From assembly GCA_015179125.1 (NCBI GenBank), contig WHVA01000224.1, positions 62,001 to 126,000 on the forward strand: a DNA stretch of 64,000 nt, written 5' to 3'. A program made the translations under genes and the position numbers. The DNA comes from Gautieria morchelliformis (lineage: Eukaryota; Basidiomycota; Agaricomycetes; Gomphales; Gomphaceae). Below are positions 43,012 through 53,116 of the stretch, piece by piece. A model generated the notes under the pieces. It saw nothing but the letters and a program-made list of their open reading frames with translations, was not told the origin of the DNA and did no database searches. The stretch's first letter is position 1, and each line of letters begins with the position of its first letter.

Positions 43012-44201
43012 ATGGTGTGCCCTCAAGCACTCTTCAACTCTGCTGTCGACGAAAACAGCGCGAACAGCGCCTTCGACTAGACCTTGCTGTCTGAGGAGGA
43101 CAGTCCCTCGGGCGAGGTTATGCCTGAGGTTCAACCCAAGGTCGTCCAGTGGCCCATCGAGGATGTGGGGGCCATAGACATGCGGGAGCCATGGCAGGAA
43201 GGGCCGAAAGGCAAGAAGGTGAGTACTGTCGTAGTCTCGGCTTGGAACGTCGCTGATTTGAGTAGTATAAGCGGATGTTATTTGCATATCACCCATCAGA
43301 CTTGACCCTATACGGGTACAAGCTTGCCGACGGAGGGCCCCCTGAGTGGCAGCTCGCGACTAAAGCTGAGGCGAGGTGCGCGCGCTGCGAAGAGCACGAC
43401 TATATGTGCCTTCGGGCCGTTAGCCTCGACTTCAGCATTGCCGACCAGGGTGCCTGCGTGTGGTGCAGGACGCGATCTTTGGGCTGTAGTATAGCCCATG
43501 GTTGTCACAGCAAGGCGAACCCAGGGAAAGGTCAGGCGAGCGAGGCGGGAAGGAAGTGGGCGAGGAGCGAGGACAGCGAGGACGGACCGAGGCCGAAGAA
43601 AGAGACCAAGGTTCGGGACGATGTTGAAAACGACGATGACTCAAGTGATTGGGTCGAGCGAAACTAGGAGGCGAGGGTGGAGCGGATGGAAGCGAGGGTG
43701 GAGCGGATGGAAGTGAGGGTGGAGCGGATGGAAGTGAGGTTGAGCGAAGAGAAGGGAAAGGAGGCTGGGGGAGCGAGGCAGAGTGAGGGGAGCGAGGTTG
43801 AGGAGGTGAGGCAGAGTGAGGGGAAGGAAACCGAGGTTGAGGAAGGTCGGAGGGCAAAGAAGGACAAGAAAACGAAAAGGTCGGAGCGAAGTGCTGAGAT
43901 GAGGGAGTTGATAGCGGCGGTGAGGGATGTGGGACAGAAGGTTGGTGAGGTTGGGGAGAGGGTTAGTGAGTTGTTGGGGGAGTTTAGGGCGGCGAATGAT
44001 AGGATGAACAGGGCAGACGTGGAATTCATGAGGATAAGGAGGTGGCGGAACTATCTGAAGCGGATGCAGGTGGCGAGGGATTTGGTGAGCTATGGGGGAC
44101 ACGGGGGTCTGGTGGAGCGAAGTAGTAGTAGTAATGAGGAGTCAGGCGAGGATAGCGATGGGAGCAGGGGGGGCAGATATGAGGATGTTGGAGTAAACTA
44201 A
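43012..44201 (+). pseudogene. Convergent cysteine-cluster/coiled-coil gene of D
   Basis: The family D counterpart of 32894-34125, plus strand, tail to tail with D pol. Exon 1 from an ATG at 43012 reads MVCPQALFNSAVDEN, has a TAG after SAFD, and continues EEDSPSGEVMPEVQP to GPKGKK at 43220. The intron 43221 to about 43271 starts GTGAGT, and exon 2 begins RMLFAYHPSDLTLYG. Two intact clusters follow: RCARCEEHDYMCL and ACVWCRTRSLGC, both CX2CX6C, then a Lys/Arg-rich stretch. A TAG at 43665-43667 precedes three 21 bp repeats encoding ERMEVRV and a long coiled coil (RELIAAVRDVGQKVGEVGE) ending in an acidic Ser-rich tail. The product class is unknown. Both lesions are single nonsense changes. Confidence 0.7.
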
Positions 44202-44327
44202 CTAAGGGAATAATGGAATTTCTTGGTGTTTTTCTTTTCTTTTTGTTTGTTGTTCGATTGCGAGGATTTTTTGTTATCTAACTACTGGGGGTCATGGGGG
44301 TTAAACAAGGAAATGATCATAGAGCAG

Positions 44328-46038
44328 TCAAAGGTCCCAGCTTGCCCGGATAAGACTCGTGGAAGTCAGTGACCAGCTCCGAGGCATGATCAAGCTCGGA
44401 AGCGAGGATCCACGAGGTTTCTTCGTCAGTACCTTCGTAACCAGTCCACCTAATGAGATAGAGCAGCTTGCAGCTTTTTCGTCTATTATCGATCTTTGAG
44501 CTGAGGATTTCGGAGACTTCAAACTCAGGCTCGCCATCGATGATGACTGGGGGCAGAGGTGGCTGAACTCAGTTCGGGATGGTGTTGAGCGAGGCTGGTT
44601 CGAGAATGGATACGTGGAATACTGGATGGACTGAATGCATGTGTTCTGGAAGTCGAAGGGTGAAGGAGTGAGTACCCGCTCAGGAAATGATCTCAAAAGG
44701 ACCCAAAAACTTCTCGGGGAGCTTCTTAGTGGGCCGAGTTGTTCTGAAGTACTGTTCCTTTACAAAGGCGAGGGATCCTACTTGGAAAGCAGGGGCGGGC
44801 TTGCGACGAACATCGGCCGAGGCTTGGTAGGTCTTCTGAGCCTCGAGGATGGCGCAGCGAAGTTCTTGGTGAAGCTCATCCAGGTCAACCACGAAGTCTC
44901 GAGCTCGTGCCGAGGCGAGGTCACGCTCGGGGTGAACCGTGAGGTTCAGATGGTAACCCTTGTTAGCAAAGAACGGGGATATACCAGTGGTTGCGCTAGG
45001 TGCATTGTTGTAAGCGAACTCGGCTAGGGGAAGGAGCAAAGCCCAGTTGGACTGCTGATAGTTGCAGTAAATCCTGAGGTACTGTTCCAAGGTCTGGTTA
45101 GCACGCTTGGTCTGACCGTCACCCTTGGGATGATATCCTGAGGTGAAATGCAACCGCATGTCCAAGGCTTTCCCTAGAGAACGCCAGAAGTGCGAGATGA
45201 ACTCGGAACCCCTGTCTAAGGTGACGTGTGAGGGGACTCCATGCTTGGAAAAGACATGGAGGACAAAGAGGTGGGTGAGCTCTTGCGAGGTTATCTTGTC
45301 TGTGGTTGGAATGAAGATAACCTGCTTAGTGAAGCGGTCAACAATCACTAGTATGGAGGTGAACTCGGATGAAGGTGGGAGCTGCTCAATGAAATCCATA
45401 GAGATGGAATTCCAAGGCTTCTCGGGAACGGGGAGTTGTTTCAGGAGACCATAGGGCTTGTGACGTTGCGGCTTGCTTTGCATACAAGTGGTGCAAGTCT
45501 TGCAATACTCCTTGACAAAGGATCTAATCCCTGGCCAAGTGTAGTCTCGTCGGATCAGCTCCAAGGTCTTGTTGATCCCGAAGTGTCCCGAGAGAATGTG
45601 GTCGTGCTTGTATTGCAGGATGCGAAGTCGAGGTCATGTGCCGCTGGAACATAGGTTCGGTTGTCGAGCTTGAGAAAGCCCATCTGTGGTCCACCTCGGG
45701 TCATTAACCAAGCTGAGGTGCAGCTTGGGTATGGGGTCTGAGGGGAGGTTCGTTAGTATGTCTGCTCGGATCTGCTCGGTATCAAGCAGCGAAGCAGCTC
45801 GGAGTGCGATGGGAGCGAGATTAGTAGCTCTAAGGGACGATGCCAGCTGGTGTTGAGTAAACACTGGCTGTAGGTTCTGTGGGTTTATGGTGGCATAGTC
45901 GCTATTCCTCTCTTTAAGGTAGATGTCCCATCGTCTAGTGAGAGAGTCAGGCCTCGTTCCGAGGTGACCAGGTCGGAAACGGATGGCGAGGTTGAATTGG
46001 GAGAGGTATTCTGACCACCGAGCTTGTTGATGGGTTAA
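44328..46038 (-). pseudogene. D integrase and chromodomain
   Basis: Frame 44680-45564 reads CKTCTTCMQSKPQRHKPYG, then ISMDFIEQLPP and TLDRGSEFISHF. It ends at GQTKRANQ, where the catalytic Glu is replaced by Lys (GAG to AAG class change). The chromodomain lies in 44328-44696: FEVSEILSSKIDNRR and LIRWTGYEGTDEETSW. The HHCC start and RNase H end lie at 45600-46030 in broken frames (YLSQFNLAIRF region). The frame is cut at 46038 by Gypsy B2 after GTTAA. Confidence 0.8.
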
Positions 46039-46519
46039 TGTAAGGGCAACCCTGGCTGGTTGTGGAGATCACACTACCACACAACTGACAAGGGGAAATC
46101 CAAAGTATGTATAAATGAACAGAGTATACAAGAGAGGGGATTCTCACCTGACAAGGGGAAATCCAAAGAGAAAAGTCTAGGGACCCCCAATGTCAGCGAG
46201 CCCGTATTATACTACGCTGCGCAGCCAGGGACAATACTTGGCACCCGCCATCAACCCTGCACCTCCCTGACCCTTGATAGACCCTTGATGCCACCTATTA
46301 CGTGAGTCGCTTGATTTCCGACACTGTTCTGAGAGTGGAAGTCGGAAATTGGAGTGGAACTGGGAAGGCGAACAGAACTGGTGGAAGTTCTCCCAGAAGC
46401 GGAATCATTTCCGAAAGCGGAGGCGGAGATGGAATCGGAACTGGAAGCGGAGTCGGAAATGGAGTCGGAACTGGGTGTGGTGTCGGAACTGGAAATGGAA
46501 AACAGGGTGTCCCCTGACA
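46039..46519 (-). repeat. 3' LTR of Gypsy B2
   Basis: 481 bp, TGTAAGGGCAACC to CCCCTGACA. The left target duplication GTTAA (46034-46038) reappears inverted as TTAAC at 59315-59319. The polypurine tract is at 46520-46532. Confidence 0.9.
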
Positions 46520-49500
46520 TCACCCCCCCTCTAGCGTGCTGCGTCCTCGAAGCACGGGACACGAGGGATTGAAATGCCAGCGAGCGGATTTGGCGAGGGG
46601 CACCGGGATGCGTCCTATAGAACTCATGGAGTTTGTCTGGAGCGGAAACATCTTGTTCCGGGACCCACGAATTCTCCTCGTACCCATACCCTTCCCATTT
46701 CACAAGGAATTGGAGTCGTTCTCGCACACACCGGCTGTCCAGGATCTGTTCCACCACATAGTGCTCTTCCCCATCTACAATGTCCGGCGGAGGTGGCGGA
46801 TGAGCCTTCCGACCTGGAATTGGGTCCTCAAGCATAGGGAGTAACTTCACCACATTGAAGACGGGGTGGAGGCGGGACATGGACATCGGAAGTCGGAGGC
46901 GGTATGCATTCCGTCCAACCCTCCGCGTCACTGTGAAGGGCCCAAGGTAGCGGTGGGCAAGCTTCTGCGAAGGGCATGTGGTGCGGATGTCACTTGCATC
47001 TAGATACACCTTGTCTCCAACTTGGTACTCCGGGGAGGGAACCCGGCATTGGTTGTAGTACCTTGCCATGTCATCCTTGGCCTTCGCAAGGGCCGATTTG
47101 GCTTCCGAAAGGGTGGAGTCCATGCGGTCTCGGAACTCGTTGACCGTCTCGAGTCAGGAGTCAGCCTGGCGTGGTTCGAAGCCCATCCGCGGGTGTCGTC
47201 CGGAGTCAAGCATGAAGGGAGTCTGTTGCATGGCAGAATGGACATGGTTGTTGTATTGGAATTCCACCAGTGGAAGTAACTCATCCCAGTCATCCTGCCT
47301 CTCATTGACAAAGAGGCAGAGATATTGCTCCAACTCCTGATTGACCCGTTCCGTCTGTCCGTCACCCTGCGGATGGTACGCTGTGGTGGTAGCCAGCTTT
47401 ATGCTGAGCAGGGGGTAGAGCTCCCAAGTCAGTTCCGCGACAAACTGCGGACCTCGGTCGGAAACAACTTGCTTCGGGAGCCCATGCAACTTCCAGACAT
47501 GTGCAAGGAACAGGCGGGCCGCTCCAAGGGCTGTGATCGTCGTGTGCATCGGAATGAAGTGGGACACCTTGCTTACCGAATCCATGACGTTCATGATCGC
47601 GTCGTAGCCATGAGACTCTGGGAGTTCAACGATGAAGTCGACACTGATGGTGTCCCAGCGGGATTCGGGAATCTGGAGCGGAACAAGTTCTCCGACGGGT
47701 GGATGTCGTTGCACTTTGGTTCGGAGACAAAGGTCACACGTCTTCACGTACTGTCCAATGTAGCAGGACATCTGAGGCCACCAGTAATTCCGAGCCACTA
47801 ACTCCAGCGTCTTCCACCTGCCAGCATGCCCAGCGACCCGTGTGTCATGGTGCTGGGACACAATGCGGCGGCGGAGGTCTGCTCCACCTGGAACATAGAC
47901 CTTGCCTCTGAAGTGGAGAAGTCCATCACGTTCTGACCATTCCGCTGCCCGTACAGACCGTGAGTGCCCTTTCCAAAGTTCCTCCACTGCCTTCACCACC
48001 GACTCCTCCTTCTCTCCATTCCGGTACTGCCTCCGGATATCCCGGAGCATTTCCGCTTCCGCCCCAACTGCAGTCACTCCTTCTAGGGTGCGGATTGCAA
48101 AGAGACTTGGGCGGAGCAGTGTCATATCCGCGTTGTCCCCACTTCCGCTTCCATGATCCGCACGGCAGGATAGGGCATCGGGCTTGCCCATGGTGCGGCC
48201 GGGGCGGTGGTGGAGCATGAAGTCGAACCAGGCCAGGTGTAGGGACCACCGTGCTTGTCGTCGGTTCAGCTTCTTAGACGTGCGGAAATACTCGAGGTTC
48301 TTGTGGTCTGTCCAGATCTCAAATGGGCATAGAGCACCCTCGAGGAAGTGTCGCCACTCCTCCAGCGCTCGGATGATTGCCAGCATCTCCTTGTCATGGA
48401 TCTCATAGTTCCGCTCGACCGGACTAAGGCTCTTAGAGAAGAAGGCAATCGGATGCCACCCCCCACCATCTTCCGATGACTGCTGTGACAAGACCGCTCC
48501 GGTAGCTGTGTCGGAAGAATCCGCCTCAACTCGATAAGGGCGAGAGTCGTCGGGAAAGATCAGGACCGGGGCAGAAGTGATCAGCTCCTTGAGTTTGTCA
48601 AAGGAGGCCTGTTCCGGCTCTCTCCACCGCCATCCAACCTCCTTCTTGGTGAGGTCGAAGAGGGCATGGGTGTGACAGGAGAAGTCCTTGATGAACCGCC
48701 GGTAGAAATTGACAAACCCAATGAAGGACTGGACCTCCTTCTTGTTCCGCGGCACGGGCCAATCCGATACACCGGAAACTTTGACTGGGTCCATTTCCAC
48801 CTTTCCTTCCGACACAATCACCCCAAGATACTCTATCCGCGTCCGCTCAAATTCGCACTTTTCCAGCTTGAGACACAGGTTGTACTCCTGGAGCCGTTCC
48901 AGCACTCTCCGCACGACTTCCCGATGTTCGGACATTGTTTTTGTGAAGATGAGGATGTCATCGAGGTAGACACAGACAACCCCTTCTGCTATCATGTCAC
49001 AGAAAATGTCATTCATCATCGTCTGGAACGTGGCAGGACTGTTGGTGAGGCCAAAGAACATGACCTGTGGCTCAAAGAGTCCTCGGTTGGTGCGGAATGC
49101 GGCCTTCCACTCGTCTCCCTCCCGGATCCGGACATTGTTGAAGCCCCAGCGGACATCCAGCTTAGTGAAGTACCTCGCCCCGCGGAGTTGTGCGATCAGT
49201 TCGGAAATGAGTGGAATGGGGTACCGGTTCTTGATCGTGATTGCATTCAAGGCCCGGTAATCCTGCACGAGTCTGAGCAAGCCATCCTTCTTCTTGATGA
49301 AGAACACCAGAGATGCCATGGGTGACTTGGAGGGGCGGATCCTCCCTGTACGGAGGTTTTCCGCAAGGAATGCATTGAGCTCTACCTACTCCTTGGGTGA
49401 CAGCAGGTAGACTTTGCAGTTGGTGGGCTTTGACCCAGGCTCCAACTCGATGGCGTGGTCCCACAGCTTCCGTGGAGGTAGGGTATCAAACGACTCCTTG

Positions 49501-49990
49501 GAAAAGACGTCCTCGAACTCCCACAGGTACTCCGGAATTTCCACCTCCACTCTGTCATGCCTCTTAGAGGCTTCAGCAAGGCGTTGCGAAATATTTCCGG
49601 TGGCGCGGATGTGTTCTGCTTCCGGCGGAAGGTTTATGTACAGCAAGCGCTCCCCTTCCGCCAGAGTGTCTTCCGGGCCAAGTCGGATGACGTCGGAGTC
49701 GGAATTGGAACCGGAATTGGAAGGGGGATCCGGGTCAAATTCCGCTTCCGAGTCTTCTTCTGCAAGCAGTGGATGGGGGCCCGAACGACATGTCTGTATG
49801 AGCCGTTCAGTCTTCCGCTGCTCCTGGCGCTCCTTCCGCACTTCTGACCGGCACATGTGACACTTGGCTGGACATCGACTCATCAGTACCTTCCGAGTCT
49901 GCCAATTGATCTCCAGGTTGGGCTCCTGAAGTCAGGTAAACCTGAGGATGATGTCTTGCTTCCCCAGGCTGGTGACTGCAAAGGAAGTAC
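46251..49990 (-). pseudogene. B2 pol: RT, RNase H, integrase, chromodomain
   Basis: A nearly complete Gypsy pol. 49386-49883 is the acidic pre-RT linker. 47154-49319 is a 721-codon open frame with RT ([36 protein letters not shown]), RNase H (RVEADSSDTATGAVL, WTDHKNLEYF), the zinc region (HHDTRVAGHAGRW, KTCDLCLRTK) and integrase (SVDFIVELPE, SDRGPQFVAEL, GQTERVNQ). 46251-47123 continues into the chromodomain (YVVEQILDSR, FLVKWEGYGYEENSW) and a Ser/Asp-rich tail encoded by the 3' LTR. Breaks are few and all C to T or G to A: TGA at 47152-47154 (CGA in B3), TAG at about 49383 in PKE-stop-VEL, and TGA near 49935. The neighbouring GQTERVNQ and YLDD boxes are intact. Confidence 0.87.
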
Positions 49991-50097
49991 GTTCTGAGTG
50001 TCCATCGTAGCAGAGAATCGTGTCTACTATCTCCGTGATGGACCCTGCCTCATTGGGACTTCCATCCACATTGAACACCGGGATTGCACGTTGCAAC

Positions 50098-50441
50098 TTC
50101 TGGGTGGTCAGTCAGTTCCGTTCCACATAGTCCCGATCTATAAACTGACCAGTGGCCCCGCAATCGACAAGGGCGGGTCCAGATTTGACTTCCGCCGTAT
50201 CCGTCGTCTGGATCTCCACCTTAATGACCAGTGACTTGGGGCCAGGGGTGGCAGCAACAACATAGCGCTTCGGAAGGCGTCTCTCCCACGGGCGGATGCG
50301 GGATGGACAGGGTGTCGGATTTGGCTTTTGTGTGACTTTATCCGGTGGGTCTGCATGAAGTGAGGGGAGTGGGGGCTTTTCATTCTCTACTTCAAGACAG
50401 GCAAACCGGTTATGTACAGGCAGCAGGGGCACACATCTCAC
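50098..50441 (-). pseudogene. B2 protease
   Basis: Aspartic protease region with ALVDCGATGQFIDRDYVERN; the active site reads DCG in place of the usual DSG/DTG. A TGA after ERN replaces Trp (TGG). The frame then continues LTTQKLQRAIPVFNVDG and DIILRF toward pol. The gag stop overlaps its start by 4 bases, so a frameshift or readthrough would be needed to reach it. Confidence 0.75.
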
Positions 50442-51481
50442 CCGCTGCGCGTCACAAAATCCGACGCATCCTCCGCTTCCGGTGGACCATGTTCCGCATT
50501 TTCGGAAAATTCTTCCGCAGTGGGCACTCCGCTTATGTCCGCAAGTGCGCGGAACTCTGGAAGGAGCTCGAGTTTCTCCTCTGTGGTCATAAGCCGGATA
50601 TCAAAGGCTTGGGGGCACTCGTGAGCATAGTGGCCTGGTTGTCGGCATCGGAAACAGGTGATGGTTCCGCGGCCTTTTCCGCGCATGTGGTCAACATCCA
50701 TCAGGGCAGGGCCACTCTTCGAGGGAGGAGGGCTATGGTTCCTAATAGGAGCAGGCGGAGCAAGCGTCGGAAATATTTTCCGTGTGGGAATGAATACGCT
50801 TCCGGGTTTTGGCACAGGTGGAGTAGGACGGGTGGAACTGCGTGTCATGTTCCGGCTTGTCTCCACGAAGGCCTCATTTGCTTCCCTGTTCCGGGACACC
50901 CTCTGCGCAGCTTGGTACCACCCTTCCGGGTCATCAAAATCCGGAGCTCCGTCCCCAAGCAGCACGACTTGGTTCTGGAGTGTCGGATCAAGTCCTCGTC
51001 GGAATTTGATGACGATCGTCTTGTCGTCGTCATACTCCGCAAGGTCGATGAGCTCCTGGAAGCGATCGATGTAGTCATCGATCGGATCCTTGGCCTGGTA
51101 CCAGCTGGTCCCCTCGAGCTTCGTAAGGGCTGTGAGCTGCTTGTTTTTCGGGCAGAACTGGTCGGAGAATGTTTTCTCGAAGGCGTCCCAGTCCCGGAAG
51201 TAGTTCCCCTTGCCCTTCGCTTCATGTCGGATCACCTTGTTTGCAAAACGGGCTGCACGGTCCGACTTGAAAAAGGACAATGCCCAGTGAATCCGAGCCT
51301 GGTCGTTCGGAAAGAGGTCTCCGACAATTGCGAAGTAGATGCTGCATGTGTTGAAGAATGCGCGTCCCTTCTCCCGATCTCCGTCAAAGTCCGCTGGAGT
51401 TGCGGGTTTGACCTTTGCTAACTTCGCGGACATCCTCTCTTCCGCCAGTTCCGCTTTTCCGAAATCCGGATCATCCAGCAT
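50438..51481 (-). CDS. B2 gag with CCHC zinc knuckle
   Basis: An intact 347-codon gag. The capsid region (retrotransposon gag family) spans about residues 40-190, with FFNTCSIYFAIVGDLFPND, KTFSDQFCPKNKQLTAL and DYIDRFQELIDLAEYDDD. A Pro/Arg-rich spacer follows, then a full zinc knuckle CFRCRQPGHYAHEC (CX2CX4HX4C) near residue 280 that binds element RNA. An N-terminal acidic segment lies in a different frame (51508-51810, DPDDRLRNMEEELTRNRMK) and is separated by a shift or an unrecognised processing event, so the start at 51481 may not be the original one. Confidence 0.8.
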   Translation of the reverse strand: MLDDPDFGKAELAEERMSAKLAKVKPATPADFDGDREKGRAFFNTCSIYFAIVGDLFPNDQARIHWALSFFKSDRAARFANKVIRHEAKGKGNYFRDWDAFEKTFSDQFCPKNKQLTALTKLEGTSWYQAKDPIDDYIDRFQELIDLAEYDDDKTIVIKFRRGLDPTLQNQVVLLGDGAPDFDDPEGWYQAAQRVSRNREANEAFVETSRNMTRSSTRPTPPVPKPGSVFIPTRKIFPTLAPPAPIRNHSPPPSKSGPALMDVDHMRGKGRGTITCFRCRQPGHYAHECPQAFDIRLMTTEEKLELLPEFRALADISGVPTAEEFSENAEHGPPEAEDASDFVTRSG

Positions 51482-51799
51482 TTCATTTCCACCACTTTGT
51501 GGAATATCTAACTTACCAAAATCGCTTGTAAGGCTGTTTCAATCGCGTCGGTCTTCATCCGGTTCCGCGTCAATTCCTCCTCCATATTCCGAAGACGATC
51601 GTCCGGATCCATGTTGGAAGGAGAAATATGGGACGGGATTTCCGGGGTTGGGAGCTCGACATAAGAAGAGGGGCTGTCGTACGCTGTGTGTGCGGAAGAG
51701 GTTGCGATCTCCGAGTCGCTGTCTCCGATTCCGAACGCACCTATGGCGAATGTAACGCGCGGTACGACCGCCGGTCCTCTAGGGGAGAGACTTTTCTGC

Positions 51800-52121
51800 T
51801 GTAAGGGCAATCCTGGCTGGTTGTGGAGATCACACTACCACACAACTGACAAGGGGAAATCCAAAGTATGTATAAATGAACAGAGTATACAAGAGAGGGG
51901 ATTCTCACCTGACAAGGGGAAATCCAAAGAGAAAAGTCTAGGGACCCCCAATGTCAGCGAGCCCGTATTATACTACGCTGTGCAGCCAGGGACAATACTT
52001 GGCACCCGCCATCAACCCTGCACCTCCCTGACCCTTGATCGACCCTTGATGCCACCTATTACGCGAGTCGCTTGATTTCCAACACTGTTCCGAGAGTGGA
52101 AGTCGGAAATTGGAGTGGAAC
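51800..52121 (-). repeat. 5' LTR of B2, first part
   Basis: TGTAAGGGCAATCC onward, aligned with 46039 onward. It is interrupted at 52121 by a solo B LTR with duplication GGAAC and resumes at 58838. The final piece is inverted at 59320-59392. Confidence 0.88.
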
Positions 52122-52603
52122 TGTCAGGGGACACCCTGTTTTCCATTTCCAGTTCCGACACCGCACCCAGTTCCGACTCCATTTCCGACTCCGCTTCCGG
52201 TTCCGACTCCATCTCCGCCTCCGCTTTCGGAAATGATTCCGCTTCTAGGAGAACTTCCACCAGTTCTGTTCGCCTCACCAGTTCCACTCCAATTTCCGAC
52301 TTCCACTCTCGGAACAGTGTCGGAAATCAAGCGACTCGCGTAATAGGTGGCATCAAGGATCGATCAAGGGTCAGGGTGGTCAGGGAGATGCAGGGTTGAT
52401 GGCGGGTGCCAAGTGTTGTCCCTGGCTGCGCAGCGTAGTATAATACGGGCTCGCTGACATTGGGGGTCCTTAGACTTTTCTCTTTGGATTTCCCCTTGTC
52501 AGGTGAGAATCCCCTCTCTTGTATGCTCTGTCCATTTATACAGACTTTGGATTTCCCCTTGTCAGTTGTGTGGTGGTGTGATCTCCACAACCAGCCAGGG
52601 TTG

Positions 52604-53100
52604 TGTTGGGTGCATTGATGCTCCTGCACCAAAATCAAGCATAATATATCCAATTTGTTGTGTGCTTTCTCAATTTCTTCTCATGTTGTTCTTGTATCAT
52701 GCATCCATTTCTCTGGTTATTTTCGAAATTTTCCACTCACTCCCTGTCTCTCTATTTCATTTTGTTATTCCTACTTTCACAAGCGGCTGCACCCAGCGGA
52801 GTCTGAAATGACTTCGACGCGCGAGCTCTTGGGCGCTAAAGGGCCGGATAGTAGTACATGCGCAGTGAAACAATTTCCCCCTCTCTCAGTGACAACTAAA
52901 TTCACTGAGAGAGGCAAGTAAATTAGTCTAGCATTCTTTCGATTTATTGACCTAGAAATCCTCTGTAGTGAATTAATTTCTAGGTAGTGTATAATATATT
53001 TATAGTGACAACTAAATTCACTGAGAGAGTGAATTAATTTCTAGTCTATTCTTTTGAGCAAGAAGTCCATTCCTACTGCCTATAATTCCTGTCCTCAACA
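52604..53100 (+). repeat. 5' LTR of Copia
   Basis: 497 bp. Contains a perfect 13 bp stem with 9-base loop (52880-52892 and 52902-52914), a partial second copy near 53008-53030, and an AT-rich TATAATATATTTATAG near 52990. Confidence 0.93.
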
Positions 53101-53116
53101 GGGTTATGGGCCCCGG
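53101..53116 (+). other. Copia primer binding site, half-tRNA type
   Basis: GGGTTATGGGCCCCGG directly after the LTR is complementary to the anticodon arm of initiator tRNA-Met (CCCAUAACCC with anticodon CAU). Drosophila copia and yeast Ty5 are known to prime with an initiator tRNA half in this way. The gag ATG (53106-53108) lies inside the site. Confidence 0.75.

Noticed and set aside
50345..51421. A 358-codon plus-strand frame opposite B2 gag
   Set aside because: Shadow of gag: the minus frame has the capsid domain and zinc knuckle, while the plus frame has no recognisable domain.
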